This document shows, in pieces, positions 22,150-34,700 of a stretch of DNA of 64,000 bases (its first letter is position 1; each line of letters starts with the position of its first letter). This DNA is from Ceratodon purpureus (taxonomy: Eukaryota > Streptophyta > Bryopsida > Pseudoditrichales > Ditrichaceae). The stretch lies in contig CM026430.1 in the NCBI GenBank assembly GCA_014871385.1, positions 16,302,995 through 16,366,994 on the forward strand, given 5' to 3'. A model generated the notes under the pieces. It had not been told where the DNA came from. It saw only the letters and a list, made by a program, of their open reading frames with translations, and did not search any database. Made by a program: the position numbers and the translations under genes.

Positions 22150-23332
22150 AGAGTCAGTGAAAAAAAAGACCTGTGAGGCTGAAGATTTGGTGCAGGTCCT
22201 TGTTAATCATGTAACATGAATCGAGTTAGAAGATGGTGGATGATGGAGCAAACCTAGCCATGATAAAATAATAGGTAGCTTGCAGATGACCTTGAAACCC
22301 TGCAACAACATGGATGTTACACCAATGGTAAGGGGCACATAGTGGGAAAAGGTGGAGAAATGTGAAAAAATGAGGTGCAAGTTTTTACAACAAGAGCACA
22401 AAACTTGCAACAAATGAACAACAAGAATGAGAGCAAAGGCGGGCCACAACGATCTCGCAAAGCATTGAAGCAACAATGATAAATCGACTTGAGAGCTCGG
22501 TACGTCGACTTGCTTGGTGTCCAATTAAATAAAGAGCAACGTGACATCCATGTACTTTACAAGTTTACATCCACTTTTTCATTCATGGGGCAATTGTTTT
22601 AGAATGGCGGTTTGGGCTTGTTGCACTCACTAAAATACTACTACATTGGTGGAGAATGGATTTTCCGAGATCACAAAAAGAGACTAAATAGATAATGAAT
22701 AAATGCAATTTTATCGTGTAGGAGGTGTTGTGGAACGGCCCACCTAATTAAACTAGTACCACCTCAACATACAAGCACGTTGATGGATTGTCAAAGTTGA
22801 CTCACAGTAAATTAGTAACTTCATGATTTCATTTTCACAGTTTTGTCTCTTGAAGTTGAATTTTCACTTTGGCGTAAGTGACCTCGGAACTTTATTGCTA
22901 GCCGTAGGATATCTCTAATGTTCAGTTCGCATGGATGTGGAAGGCAAAAACATGGTGGCCATAATGAATAATGCATAATTTGATGCATATCTCATTGCAT
23001 AAATCGAAATATAATGAACAATTTAAAACATAATTTAATGCATAAGCCTTTGGATAATTCAATACATAATTTAATGCATAAATCAATATATAATGCTTGA
23101 ACTAATACATAACTTAATGTATAATGCATTAGCTTTATGCATAAAGTAGTGCATAGTGCATTTTACCTATAATTGTTTTTTAAATGTTTTATAAAAGTAA
23201 TATTATTCAATAAATTCTGAAAATTTATTCAGAATTTTTTTTTTTCCATCTACGGTTATTCTTTATCTAAATATTATATTAGCTAATTAGCTTCTTCCAT
23301 AGATTCAAGACTTCAGAAATTCTAGTTCACAA
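22150..23332. other. Stretch without a recognised gene
   Basis: ORFs of 76-105 codons on the minus strand (22207-22547) are hydrophobic/Cys-rich without a known domain. The last 400 bases are AT-rich with TAATGCATAA words like 18890-19010. Confidence 0.45.
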
Positions 23333-23341
23333 TGAAAGACG
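23333..23341. repeat. Target-site duplication, left copy
   Basis: TGAAAGACG, repeated exactly at 26847-26855 just outside the right end of the 3.5-kb element. Confidence 0.65.
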
Positions 23342-23566
23342 ACGAGGTTGTTCACACGACCTCTACGTCCGAAGTGCCGTGCGATCTGCTCGTCCGTTCG
23401 TTAGGGATTAAAGGAGGTCCGTTTGATCGAGACTTAGGGTTGACCGTCCAAATGGTAAAAGGGAATTTACCTTAGCCACTCAGGATGCCACGTGTCTGAC
23501 ATGTCACCAAATATTCCAGGAATAGAGCTGTCATGGAAGATGACGGGTCTGGGAGGGGAGAAGGTA

Positions 23567-23955
23567 CGAGCGTATGGAGGAGGGGGGGGGCGAGCGTATG
23601 GGTGGAGGGGGCGCCATCGTCTAAGGGAGGGAGGCGGCAGCGTCTGGGAGGGAAGGCGCTAGTGTCTTGGGGTCGCGATCGCCTGAGAAGAGGGGCACAA
23701 GCGTCCGGGAGGGGGACCAAAACTTAGCGTCTGGGAGGAGGACAAGGAGTCGCTGTGGAAAGGAATGAGGGGGCGAGAGCATCTTCCAACTTTATATAGT
23801 GTTTGAAATGCCTTGCTTGTGCCCCCCCCCCCCCCCCCCCCCCCCCTTCGTACCCGGTCGCACCCCCCTCACCCGCTCGCGCCTCCCTTGTCCCCGTTCT
23901 GTCCCCTCCTAGTATTTGCTCGCGCCCCCTCGTACCTGCTCGCACCCCCCTTCGT
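23567..23955. repeat. Paired G-rich and C-rich arrays in the MULE-like element
   Basis: The G-rich side (about 23567-23745) has GGGGGCGAGCGTATGG-type units. The C-rich side (about 23822-23955) opens with a run of 25 C (23822-23846) followed by CCCGCTCGCGCCTCCC and related units. Overlapping ORFs are composition artefacts. Confidence 0.65.
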
Positions 23956-24039
23956 ACCGAAGACCGCCCTTTAGATGGGAAATCAAAGGAGCCACTTTGG
24001 CGAGAAGTGGGATTTCATATTTCCATCATTATTTGACCA

Positions 24040-25202
24040 TTCTTCTTCCATTCTATATATATTTATCTCTTCCATATGTTTCCTATTCCATCATTTTTTT
24101 CTTTTCATTCTTCCATACATCGTCTTCCATTTATTCATTTATTTGGTTTTCTTCCAATCTTATTCCATTCTGTGTTTTTCATTGTTTATTCTTCCCTTCC
24201 TCTTCTATTATTAATTAAAGAAAAGGAATCAACAATAAAAGCAAAGAGAAACATTAGAATAAACAAAAAGGAAGTTAACAATATAATATAACGGAATTCA
24301 AAATGAAAGAAAAGTAGAATTACAAATTACAGCAAATGGGAATCAAAAATAAAGGAAAAGGGAGTAAAAAAATAAAAGAAAGGGGAGTAAAAAATAAACA
24401 ACAAAAAATAAAAAATTAGATTCCAAAATCTCTTTGGAGCCGAGTTTTTTTTTTCTCTCTGATTGGAGAGACAAAAAACCAATTAAAGAAAAGGAAATTG
24501 GAGATAAATATAAAGGAAATTATTCAAATAAACTAAAGAGAATTAGAAATAAAAGCAAATGGGAATTAGAAATAAAAGCAAAGGGAATTATAAATAAAAG
24601 CAAAGGGAATTATTAGAATAAATGAAAAGGAAATTAAAAAAAAATATTAAAGAATCAAAAATAAAAGATAAGTGGAATTATTCACCATTTGTCTCAAAAA
24701 TAAGTAAATAAATAAAAGATAAATGAAATTAAAAGTTAAAGAAAATAAGGAGAAGTGGGAGGAGAGATAAGGAAAAGTGGGGGGAGAAATAAGGAGAAGT
24801 TGGGGGAGAAACAAGGAAGAAAGTCCACTTTTATTATTATTATTATTAATATTATCTTTATTTTTATTTTTTTCCCAAAATCCATTTGTTTTTATTTATT
24901 TTTATTTTTTTTTAATTTTTAATTTCTCGAAGCCATACTTCCTCTTTTATTTATTCATGTATTTATTTCTCTTCCAATCTTCTTCCATCCTCAGTTCTTG
25001 ATATTTTATTCTTCCCTTCCTCTTCCAATGTTAATGTTTATTTTTATTTTTATCTCTTCCATTTGTTTTTCATTCTATGTTAGAGCATTTTTTGATTCTT
25101 CCATACTTCCTCGTTTATTTATTTATTTAATTATTTTTCTTCCAATCTTCTTCCATTCTATATTCTTAATTTTTTTCCTTTCATTCCTCCTTCCATTATT
25201 AA
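24040..25202. repeat. CT-rich and AG-rich imperfect direct repeats
   Basis: Three diverged copies of a CT-rich unit containing CTTCCAATCTTCTTCCATTC and ATTCTTCCCTTCCTC occur near 24103-24222, 24927-25043 and 25083-25200. Between them lies AAATAAAAGCAAAGGGAATT-type DNA, with about four tandem 22-bp copies at 24541-24612. It is filler inside the MULE-like element, with no gene. Confidence 0.6.
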
Positions 25203-26067
25203 CCCCTAAAGTTCTGAGTGTATTTTTCATCAAAACAGCCTCAAAACAGCCCCTCTTCAAAGCAAGGTGGATTTTGCAAAGTTGAGGTCTGAATTAGTAC
25301 ATCTAACCATAAGATCTTGTAGCTGACTTCTATGTCTAGATGTCCACCAAATCTTACTTACTCATTCCTCACCAATTGCAAGATCATAACGTTCAAAGTT
25401 GAAAAACAAGTTTTTTTTCCCTGCGGAAAAAGGGGACAGCAGAGTTTTGAAGGCCCAAAAAACCATTTTTTTGCATTATGGATTTTGGGGGTTCTGATGC
25501 ACGTCAAAGAATACTGAGTTAGCCAATTGTACATAAAAATATATATCCAAAAAGTTGTGGAAGGTTACCAAAAAAAATCATTTTCCGCTAGGGGGTATAC
25601 TAAAATTCACAAACAAAGGCCGTTTTTTGACAATAAAAATAGCATATAAAAAAAAACTGGATTAAAAATCCGAACGGTGGGAACATGCTTTACTACCTTT
25701 TCTATACATAAAAATTTTAATTTTTAAAAAATATCAAAATCTCAATTTTTGGTGGAATTTCAAAGTTTCGTCTTTGGGCAGATTTAGGCAGATTTTGGCA
25801 GTTTTGGGCAGTTTTGGGCAGAATTTGCTGTATTCACAGTGGCTGTGAGCGTGCCCGGAGTTTGGCTGAATGCAGCTTTTGACACTCAAAACCCTGTAAA
25901 TTTTTTTTGGTATGTTCAAAACAAAAATAAAAATAAAAATTCTGCACAGACCTCTTCATAATGCCTACCTACATTGTTTTTTTCAAAGATTTAGGAATTA
26001 AATTGGAATTCTAGGAACCTGCCCAAATTTGAAAAACGCCCATTCCAGGACTATTGTTCTTTAGGGG
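25203..26067. mobile_element. TTAA-flanked MITE, 865 bp, inside the MULE-like element
   Basis: TTAA at 25199-25202 and 26068-26071 flanks inverted ends CCCCTAAAGTTCT and, inverted, CCCCTAAAGAACA. TTAA target choice with exact duplication is the hallmark of piggyBac-type elements. The interior is non-coding and differs from the MITEs at 50114 and 62719, so it is a separate subfamily with the same ends. Confidence 0.75.
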
Positions 26068-26846
26068 TTAATGCAAATACATGTGATGTGGTTTGTATCA
26101 CATTAGAGTCGACCATGCAAAACAAATCAATTAATCTACAAATGATGTTATTTATAACGGTTGAGCATGTATAAGAACAAATTAAATACCATGCAAATAC
26201 ATATAACGAGGGTCTAAATCACTATATAAATTTTTGGCATTATAGAATGTCTATTTCATATACCATTGTATTAAGCATGATGCTTTCATGTTTTTTAGTT
26301 TAGTGAATAAAAATAAATATTGAAATGATAATTGGATTGGTCAATTAGACTTTATTCAGTAAGTCTTTGTTAGAAGTCTCTATACTTTATGTATAGAATA
26401 TGATGTCCCCCCCCCCTTGCATTAAATGTATAAAGATATTTGACTTGGGTGTAAATTTTGAATGTGGACTAATAAAAACATATGTTAATAAGCAAATTAA
26501 AAGAAGGTGATGCTTTCTAAAATCAAGCAAGAGCCCCAACCCGAGGAGCCTAAATCCGCTCGCGCCTCCAAGTTCCCAACCAACCCGCTCGCGCCCCACA
26601 AACCTGTTCGTGTCTCACCTAACCCGCTCGCGCCCCCCTTTTGTATATGTGGAATTCCCCGTCACCGTTGGTTGTCCATGTCATCAATTCGTTTTAACTT
26701 TTGGTAAGTTGTAAAAAATAATAAATAACATAGTAATTTTCCTCCTCCCCTCCATGTCCAATTTTCCCTGGGACCAACCGGTATGTCCGTTCGAAGTGCC
26801 GTCCAATCCGCGAGATTTGGCCCATGTCTGTTCGTTATGACAACCC

Positions 26847-26855
26847 TGAAAGACG
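26847..26855. repeat. Target-site duplication, right copy
   Basis: TGAAAGACG, directly after the terminal TTATGACAACCC. Confidence 0.65.
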
Positions 26856-26909
26856 TAGGATCAAAAACCACATCTAATCAACTTAGAATCACATAGAAAT
26901 TATTAAAGT

Positions 26910-27600
26910 GTGGTTTCCATGAGCCACTCGCATTCCCTGTCATGCAAGAAAGTAATGAAGAGTGACGTGTCTCCAAAAAGAAGCGACAATAAATTAAGAG
27001 AATTGTTATCTTGTTCACGTACTTCAACTAGTGGATCTAGAGGAGCTTCATGGTGGACAGTTTCGAGCCTGAAGAACTGCTGCGCGAGGTTTCAAGGATG
27101 TGTCTGGTTTGAGCAACTTGATAATAGTGGAGAAACTTGAAATAAGGAATGCAGACAACTGGAGAGACTGCCAAACTCGCAAGAGCTTTTGAGGTTGAAA
27201 TCACTTGAGATTTCACGTTGTGACATACCGAGAGATTGAGACTCTCAGACTCTCTGAATTGATTTGCAAGAATTGCAACTCTACGCTTGCAAGAATTGAT
27301 CAGTAGACGTGACGAGCATTGGGTCCTTCTCACGGTTGGAGAAGTTGATAATTCTATATTTACCTGTGACGGAGCTACCCGATCTCAGTAACTTCCTTGA
27401 ACGTTTGAACTCTTGTCATATTTGGAGATGCCACTTCCTTAACAAGTTGATCGATCTCTAAGCCTTTGCCTGCCTTGACATGGCTTCACCTTAGATATTG
27501 CAGTGGTGTGAAAGCACTACCAGATCGGGGATCATGTTCCCGGCATTGGCTCATCTTGATCAAAACCGAAGCTTTGATAAGAAGAAAGAAAAAATATGTA
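26910..27600 (+). pseudogene. Leucine-rich-repeat gene remnant (NLR-type repeats)
   Basis: Broken reading frames give typical LRR strings: VSGLSNLIIVEKLEIRNAD, LRLKSLEISRCDIPRD, VTELPDLSNFLERL, and LTWLHLRYCSGVKALPD followed by PALAHLDQN. The LxxLxIxxC pattern is that of plant NBS-LRR resistance proteins. Frames change several times and stops intervene; no nucleotide-binding domain is present. I read it as a decayed host gene fragment, about 700 bases long. Confidence 0.5.
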
Positions 27601-28136
27601 CAATTCAAATCCAGGTATGGAGTGACTGTAAACCACATGACTTTGACAAGATTTTATCCATGTCATCCAGTACCTACTACCTCAGCAGAAGAACCCAAAA
27701 AAATCGGTGGTGAGCTACTAGTCGATGACCAACTATATTCTAGAGGGAATGCGGCGAGATTGAAGTCTGTTCTCATATTCGCTCGATTGATTCACTCTTT
27801 TGTGTTACAAACAAGGATAAAATCACATTGGGCACGATATTCTAATACTTTCTAGGAAATCCCTTGGATCACCAAGTTCACATAACCTGCAGAAATATCA
27901 CGGCGTCCTTATATACTTTCAGGATTTGCATAGATGTACTGATACGCCTCACAATTTGGGGCTGCCGCACTGCTACAGGATGCATCGATGAGACCACCGG
28001 CAGAGTGACTAGGCCAAAACACTAGTTTATAAGCAGTCTAAGGAAAACCAATTCAACGTCAAGCTCTTGTGGAAACAGTATATAGTATCTCCCTCTTTTG
28101 ATCAAATGAAGATGGAAAATTATTGAGATCTTCAAG
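27601..28136. other. Stretch without a recognised gene
   Basis: A 129-codon ORF (27466-27855, plus) runs on from the LRR remnant but has no domain. The rest is probably the 3' flank of the glycine-rich protein gene. Confidence 0.4.
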
Positions 28137-30371
28137 CTAAGGGCGTCCACCTCCACCTCCACCACCTCCTCCGTTGCCTATACCGCCGTTACAAATACCA
28201 ATGCATATATTTCCACTTCCTCCACCGCCTCCTCCGCCGCCGCCGCCACCACCACCACCTCCACCACCACCTCCACCACCGCCTCCACCTCCACCTCCAC
28301 CTCCACCTCCACCACCTCCACTACCTGGCAGAGGAGGTAAAGGAGGCAAGGGTGGCAAGCCAGGGAGGTGGGGAGGGTCAGGGAGATGGGGAGGGTCATG
28401 GTGAGGAGGATCAGGATGATCGTGGTTGTGATCTCCATCTCCATTTGGTGGATTTTGAAAACCGCCGTTGTTGTTATTGTTGTTGTTGCCGTTGTCGTTG
28501 GGTGGTCCCCAACCACCGTTACTTCCATCCTTCATTGATCCTGTGACTCCACCTGTACATGATTCAGACATCAGACTACAGCAATCTAGCTAGAACACGG
28601 AGTTCTTCTGAAACAGCTGCTAAAATGAATGGTATGTATGTACTCAGTAACAGCTACAATTGTATGAACAGTACACCGTGGCGATGTTGTAGTCTGTCTT
28701 CATCACTAGGCAATACCGTCACGAATTCAGTTGCTTGAAATTTTAGAAAATTGAACGAGAAAGAGTTGATTGGTTTAACCTTCGGACTTGGAAAATTTCT
28801 GTGATGCTTCAACGTTGGTGACGTTCACCCAACCTCCATCGCCCCCATCGCCACCATCGCCGCCTCCTCCTCCTCCACCGCCACCACCGCCGCCTCCTCC
28901 ACCATCTCCATCTCCACCTGGGCTTCCTGGGCTTCCAGGTCCACCTCCATGACCACCGTGACCGCCTCCACAACCACCCCCATCTCCACCTTTTCCACCG
29001 CTGCTTCCAGACCCACTTTGGCCGTCACCTCCTGGACCTGGACAAGGATGCGGCGGGCCATGAGGGCTTGGTGGCTTCGTAGCGGTCTTCACCTGTATAA
29101 CACACCAAAAAGATCTGAGACATGTATATATCCCTTCCGAATGGACTGTTATAAGAGCATATCCTGCAATTTTATGAAATTAAACACAACGGTTGTGACT
29201 GAACTCTGTACTTTCTCAGTTTCTCAAACTTACAGTTCAGAAAACAATTCCTGTGTGACTCTTGCCTATGGGATACAATTCCGATCATCGCTTGCCTCGC
29301 AAATCTCTAGCACTTTGCGAGGATTGGCTAAGGTTGTAGGTATTAAAGTCGTTTTGAATTTTTTCTCTTACCTTTCATGCTAATGAACCAATTCACAAGC
29401 ATCACATCACAATCCTAGCTATGGTAAGATCGTAATTTAATTAATAGTTCTAATGCAGCTGTAGGATATCCACGAACCTAGTGCTCCCATGGCAGAAAAA
29501 GCTGATCCCTGAACTTGAGTAACCATGCAGAGCATACAAAGACACCATATTCTGACCAAGGTGGTGAATGAAACATATGCTTGTCTTACAAACAGTTGCC
29601 CAGCCTTAAGTTCATTCTACAAGTGCAGTGACAGACACCTTGAGCTGACTGTCAGAAGTTCTCGGATACCCTTGGGAAACTCTTTTCGATAGTATCCTGA
29701 TTTCGGCCCCTCACGAAGAAATCTTTCAAAGAGAAACAAAGGGCTCTTCTATAATTTCAGGAAAGGATCAAATTTCACAGAACTTACTACAGTGTAAGCA
29801 ATTTGTTCGCAACTCAAGTGACCACTATGTTACAACTTCTTGCGAGCAATAAGAGCACTTGAGAAGGTAAACCTCGACAGATGAGAGGCAGACAGAAATG
29901 AGCTGAAAATGAGCAGGTATCGATTCAGGGTTGTCTACTTCTACGCTCTGTTCTAGGTCTTCAAAGACATCCAAAAGCCCGACAGACCCAATGTAAGTAA
30001 AAACATGAAGCTAAACACCTTGGTATCTCCAAAGTTAAAACAGGAAGCTCACAGCTACTTATTATTTGAAAACCCCAAAACTTCAAAATCCCTTTGAATG
30101 AGCACATAACCCTGCACCTACTTACCTCGCCTACAGGAGCCACCTCATGGGCAACACCATTGGCTTCTTCCTGATCCCCAGAGAGCCGCCTCTCTACCTT
30201 CAGAAGCGCTGGCACAAAGCTCGATGCAGCTGCACTTTGTCCCTGATCATGAGAAACTACAGCAGGAACATTCCTGGCGGCACTTACAGACCTGGGCACC
30301 TGCGGGAACAAATGTACTAGCAGCACTGCAAGGATAAGAACCCTTGACATTGCACCAGTCGTCGACGCCAT
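28137..30371 (-). CDS. Secreted glycine-rich protein, three exons
   Basis: Exons: 30371-30126, 29092-28780, 28552-28137; GT-AG introns, 324 residues. A signal peptide (about 1-31, hydrophobic VLILAVLLVHLF, cleavage after SVSA) is followed by a non-repetitive segment, then a Gly-rich exon 2 and an exon 3 with an Asn run, a His/Pro-rich stretch (HPDPPHHDPPHLPDPPHLPG) and a Gly run of about 45 residues. This layout fits a structural cell-wall glycine-rich protein. The His/Asp/Pro stretch might bind metal, which is inference. The introns are about 230 bp and 1 kb. The Met at 30386 is also in frame, but the one at 30371 begins the signal peptide neatly. Confidence 0.8.
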
Positions 30372-30437
30372 GGCCCAGTGCAACAATGGAATGAGGAGGC
30401 TGCCGATCCCAGCAGTACTTCTGGAGTGTGGGAAGGC

Positions 30438-30444
30438 TTATATA
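30438..30444 (-). promoter_or_regulatory. TATA box of the glycine-rich protein gene
   Basis: TATATAA on the minus strand, 67 bases before the start codon, predicting a leader of about 35 bases. Position and sequence are canonical. Confidence 0.6.
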
Positions 30445-31781
30445 TGTTGCACCTGCTTGGAAAACAGTTCAATAACTTCAATTAGACCGCCCAGCTGAGT
30501 GGCCATCAAAACTATTTGACGGTGTCGATGTGTGCCGCGCATGTACAGATGGCGAGAATCATTGAACCGTCCTCGGAGGTTAGCATTGATGACATGAACG
30601 TCGTAGCTGTCAGGTCTGACGGCTTCTGCTTGTGCGATGACGAACCAGCCAATGTGCTTGTTGTTCGAAGTTGCGAGTCTCCTGCAACTGGAATTATCTT
30701 ATGCTCAATATCAGCAGCTCAGCTCATGAACGCCACAATTCCCGCTTCTCACTAAGGATGCACGTATAATCAGTCATGGCTCATGACGGCCACTGGCCGG
30801 TAGTACTGCTCCTCTATATTATTATACATTTGTCGCTAAGTTGGGTACAGTGATGTCAGAACAGGAAGTGACAAGTCTTAACTACCTCTGCGGCGTGTTG
30901 ACTTGAAGGCCCTGCAAGAGACACAAGAAAGTGCGTGTCCTATCTCAAGAGAGGTTGCATTCAACACTGTCAATATTTTGTCCGGGAGGGAGAAGAATCA
31001 ATGCCGCATCCATCTACCATACTCCATTGCAATTGTAATTGTTGGTGCAGTCTGACAGATGATGTGCCAGCCAGTGGAACAAAAAAGTCTTGTTGAGGAG
31101 TTGCAATGCAGTCACATGGCGCACACATGGCCATGATCACTGATGAGATCACGTTTCGAAGCTGGGAAGCACTTTTCTTGTTTCCTGTTGCACTACACAA
31201 AGCTACTCATTTCACCGGTGTGCCATTTAAACAGTAATTGCGACAGGAATAAGTCGAACGGGGGTCAACTGCATCTCTTGCGAACATGTGTCGCTAACTT
31301 CGTCAAGATCAAGACTCAAATCACAGTGTAACAGTTACGTTCTTTCAATTGAACCCCTTGGACAAAAACAAATGAGAGAGCGAGACAGAGGATGTGAAGG
31401 TTCATTGAGTAAATGCGTCGGATATCTTGATTTTCGTTTACTTCAATGGCGTTATTAATTCCTATTAGTACCAGTTACAATATCAAATACAAGATGGATC
31501 TCTTCGACTACAAACACTACCAAAATTTGTCGCAGCCGCAAAATCCAAATTTGGCTTAGAGTTGGGGAAAAATGACAATATGATAATGTACAAATACTCT
31601 GCACCACCAACATTATAGCGTACAAAACAACATAATTCATTTTCTTTTCTAATTCAAGTTGCCGAAAAAACGGACCAGGAAACTTGAGGACCAAGTTAGA
31701 ATTTTATTGTACACAAAACAATCTCAGATTTTATCGCATGCCAGCGATCAACTGTCATCGGCTACCAACTGAAGCAAGTAA
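30445..31781. other. Intergenic stretch between two genes
   Basis: No ORF with a domain; the largest is 79 codons. It should hold the upstream region of the glycine-rich gene and the 3' flank of the DRC2 gene. Confidence 0.5.
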
Positions 31782-34700
31782 TCATTCTTCCTCTGGTGGA
31801 GCAGGCTTCTTCTTAGGAACTTTTATGAAGATCGTGGATTTTCTTGGAGGAGGTGGTTTCATTTTGCAACGGTCAACACCCTGCACAGGTTGAAATAGTG
31901 CAACCGTAAGGAATATGATTATCATCATATGAAGGTTACTCTGGACTTCAGACTTAGGTCAGCTCCACGAGTTCATTTTTACTCTCAACGAAGAAGGAAC
32001 ACTGTGCAACGCATCCGTGATTAGACCGAGAGGCCCAGTGAGGAGCATCAGGATAATCAGACAGAGGACGTCCCAAGTAGAAACTCAACATGCACTCCAA
32101 TGGTATTGAGGGAGCTAGGACCACTAACCATCAATGAATTTGCTCTTGTCTTGGCTTTTTCCGTGAATGTGTAGCCATCCAACCACTTCCCCATCGCAGT
32201 TTGTAACTTTTGATTCTCAGCTATTAGCTTCCTTCTCTCAAGCTGAAGAGCCATCTTATCCAACATAACCTGCACCCAGCGTCATCGTTGCAGATTGTTA
32301 GCTCTTTCTGTTGCTTCTGCCAGAATTTTTCACCATTGTATCAATGATAACAAGAAAATCCAAATAAACTGATATAAACAAATCGAGCACATGGTATTCA
32401 TCACATGGGCCATTGCAAAACATCAGTCCGCTATGTAATCAAGTCAGAGACTGGACCTTGTTGTAACGTTTCTGGAAGTTCTGTAAATAGTCGAGTTCAG
32501 CGACTTCATTTCCGTTGTCATCAACTGCGTATGATGACCAATGGTATGTGGATGTTTTTGGAAGCGGGGGTCCTTCATTAGGGTCATCTGATGGGAAGGA
32601 GATTCTCATCTCCACTTGGAAGCGCTTTTCCTGCTTGGGAATTACCTTTCCTGGAACTGGCTCCCCACGAATAACATCATCGGCAACCTCCCATCCGGCT
32701 TTGGGTTGATTCCCGTGCATGTAGCCTGCCATGCATCACACAGAATTGTTAAATTAGAAGAGCTCTTACCAATCTGTTTACTGGCCTTGATTGATGTTGG
32801 CAGTTCTGAGCTTGTTGTTATTAACCTTCCTCACTATTAATCTGAGATTGAGTGGCAAAGCTTATAAAAAATTTCACATGAAGTCAGTGGTTATAGGAAA
32901 CCTTGATTCCGGTTGCAAAAACTCTCACCACTTCTGGACTGAAAATCTACTCTGGTGAAGTTTGTAACTCTTTTGTAGGAGCTGAAGACATTCAAAAAAA
33001 GTTCAGAGCCATACACTTATCATCTTTTGCCGCTTTGGTCAATTCTTCATCAAGACCTTCCAGGGGTGCTGTAGGAATAGAAGAAACATATAATGGGTTG
33101 AAGGGAAAAATTTCTTCGTGCTCTGTTTCCAGCTGTTGCAAAAAAACAACCAATTACTAAATACTGAACCGCTCTGGAGCACATTGTCAATGTTTCAGTT
33201 CGAGTAAATGATGATCTTCTACCTTTCCATTAAGACGAGCCAGCGTTTGAAGTTTATGCAAGAAGACCAAAAACTTTTTTAAAGCCTCTGTAGCTTCATA
33301 TACAGAAGTCGATGTTTTCTACACAAAGCAAATAGTAATATGGGTCAGTGGACATAACCAACCCACTCAAGAATAATTCACTGCAACGATGAGCACGGCA
33401 GCTCAAAATCATTATTTAATTCTTCTTGCACAGACATGATCCTCACACGGCTAAGGAATTTAATTTGATGAAACGTCTGCAAGTTTACCTTGAGGTTATC
33501 GTGTTCCATAAGTGCATAGTTGCCGAGAGAACGCTTGAGCTTGATGAAATGGGCATTTAGCCGCCACTTCTCGTCAAAAATATGCTTATTGGCGTCGTCC
33601 CATTGCTTGCTATTTCAAACAATCAATTGATGGTTCCACTTAGTCAGTTAGCGTCCATGTTAAGTAACCCATTTAACCAGCTAGCATTACAAGTTCACGT
33701 CTTCATACAGATGATCATCACAACTGCTGATGCATGAATATATAATCCACAAAAAATGGAACAGGCGTTCGCATTTCACACCCTTTAATAACCAATGCAC
33801 TCTTCATGTACGCCGTCTGGTTATGGAACATAAGGAGCTCCTGCATTCGCTTCTCAATGGTTTTCGATGTCATCCTGTCCCTTTTTTGGAGGAGCTTGAA
33901 TTCTTCCTCCATCCCCTTGGTCTTTTGAACGTAATCCTGCAATGTGCATCATCCACCACGATATACATGCATCTCAGAAAATACGTCAAATGAGGTCACT
34001 ACTCTATCAGAATAACACCGGTTTATCGATCTAATGCTACGCATCAGAAAATGTAACTTTTCTAAAATCAAACATTGTTTTGGGTGAAAGATATGCTTAC
34101 ATGATGTGTTTTGTCGATATCACGCTCCATCTGTTCTATCTTGACTTCATTCTGTAGTTTCATGACATTGTAGTCCTCTTTGTTTTTGTTCTAGAAATCA
34201 TGCACAAATCATCACCCACTTGTTAGAAGTCAATCAGCAACCCATTCTGTCCGCTTCTAAGCTGAATTGACAGTAGAAATTCTTGATACGGGATCTGCGA
34301 TTAGTGGTTTATGATTCAAAGATTAGAAGTTATCGACCCCACGACAAATTTCTGCAAGATCAGGAAGAGTAACATGTGAAGGGGACGAAATACCTTCAGG
34401 TCTTCAAGGACGATCTCATACTCCTGCCGCTTATCATCTAACTCTTCGTCAAAATATGCCTTCATTAGTGTGATCATTTTCGCAATATCCTGCTCCATTT
34501 GTAGAGGAGAATTTAGTTAAGAAATTAGCAGCATCCATGCCAGACCAACCAAAATGCAGCACTGGACAAAGCGAGTCCACAAGAGTTTGAACGTTTGATG
34601 ATTTTAACTTGAAAGCTATCAAGCCTAACTTAATGTCTCAGATAATGAAGCAAAACCACTATGCACACAAATGAGGCACACATTCCTCCAGTTAGTTTAA

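Larger units (their letters stand above)
23342..26846. mobile_element. MULE-like non-autonomous element, 3.5 kb, with nested MITE
   Basis: The 9-bp direct repeat TGAAAGACG flanks the element at 23333-23341 and 26847-26855, the duplication length typical of Mutator-like elements. Near the left end is GGTTGTTCACACGA; the right end inverted reads GGGTTGTCATAACGA. Internally it has inverted G-rich (23567-23745) and C-rich (23860-23950, 26555-26637) arrays with the CGCTCGCGCC core, then CT- and AG-rich repeats. A TTAA MITE sits at 25203-26067. No transposase is visible. Three extra bases (ACG) between duplicate and left end could be a small duplication. Confidence 0.65.

Noticed and set aside
23803-24291. 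Pro-rich and Phe/Ser-rich plus-strand ORFs after the poly-C run
   Set aside because: They come from C-rich and CT-rich repeats inside the MULE-like element.
28174-28404. Poly-proline plus-strand ORF opposite the glycine-rich gene
   Set aside because: It is the complement of the Gly codon runs; the minus strand has a signal peptide, splice sites and a joined frame.
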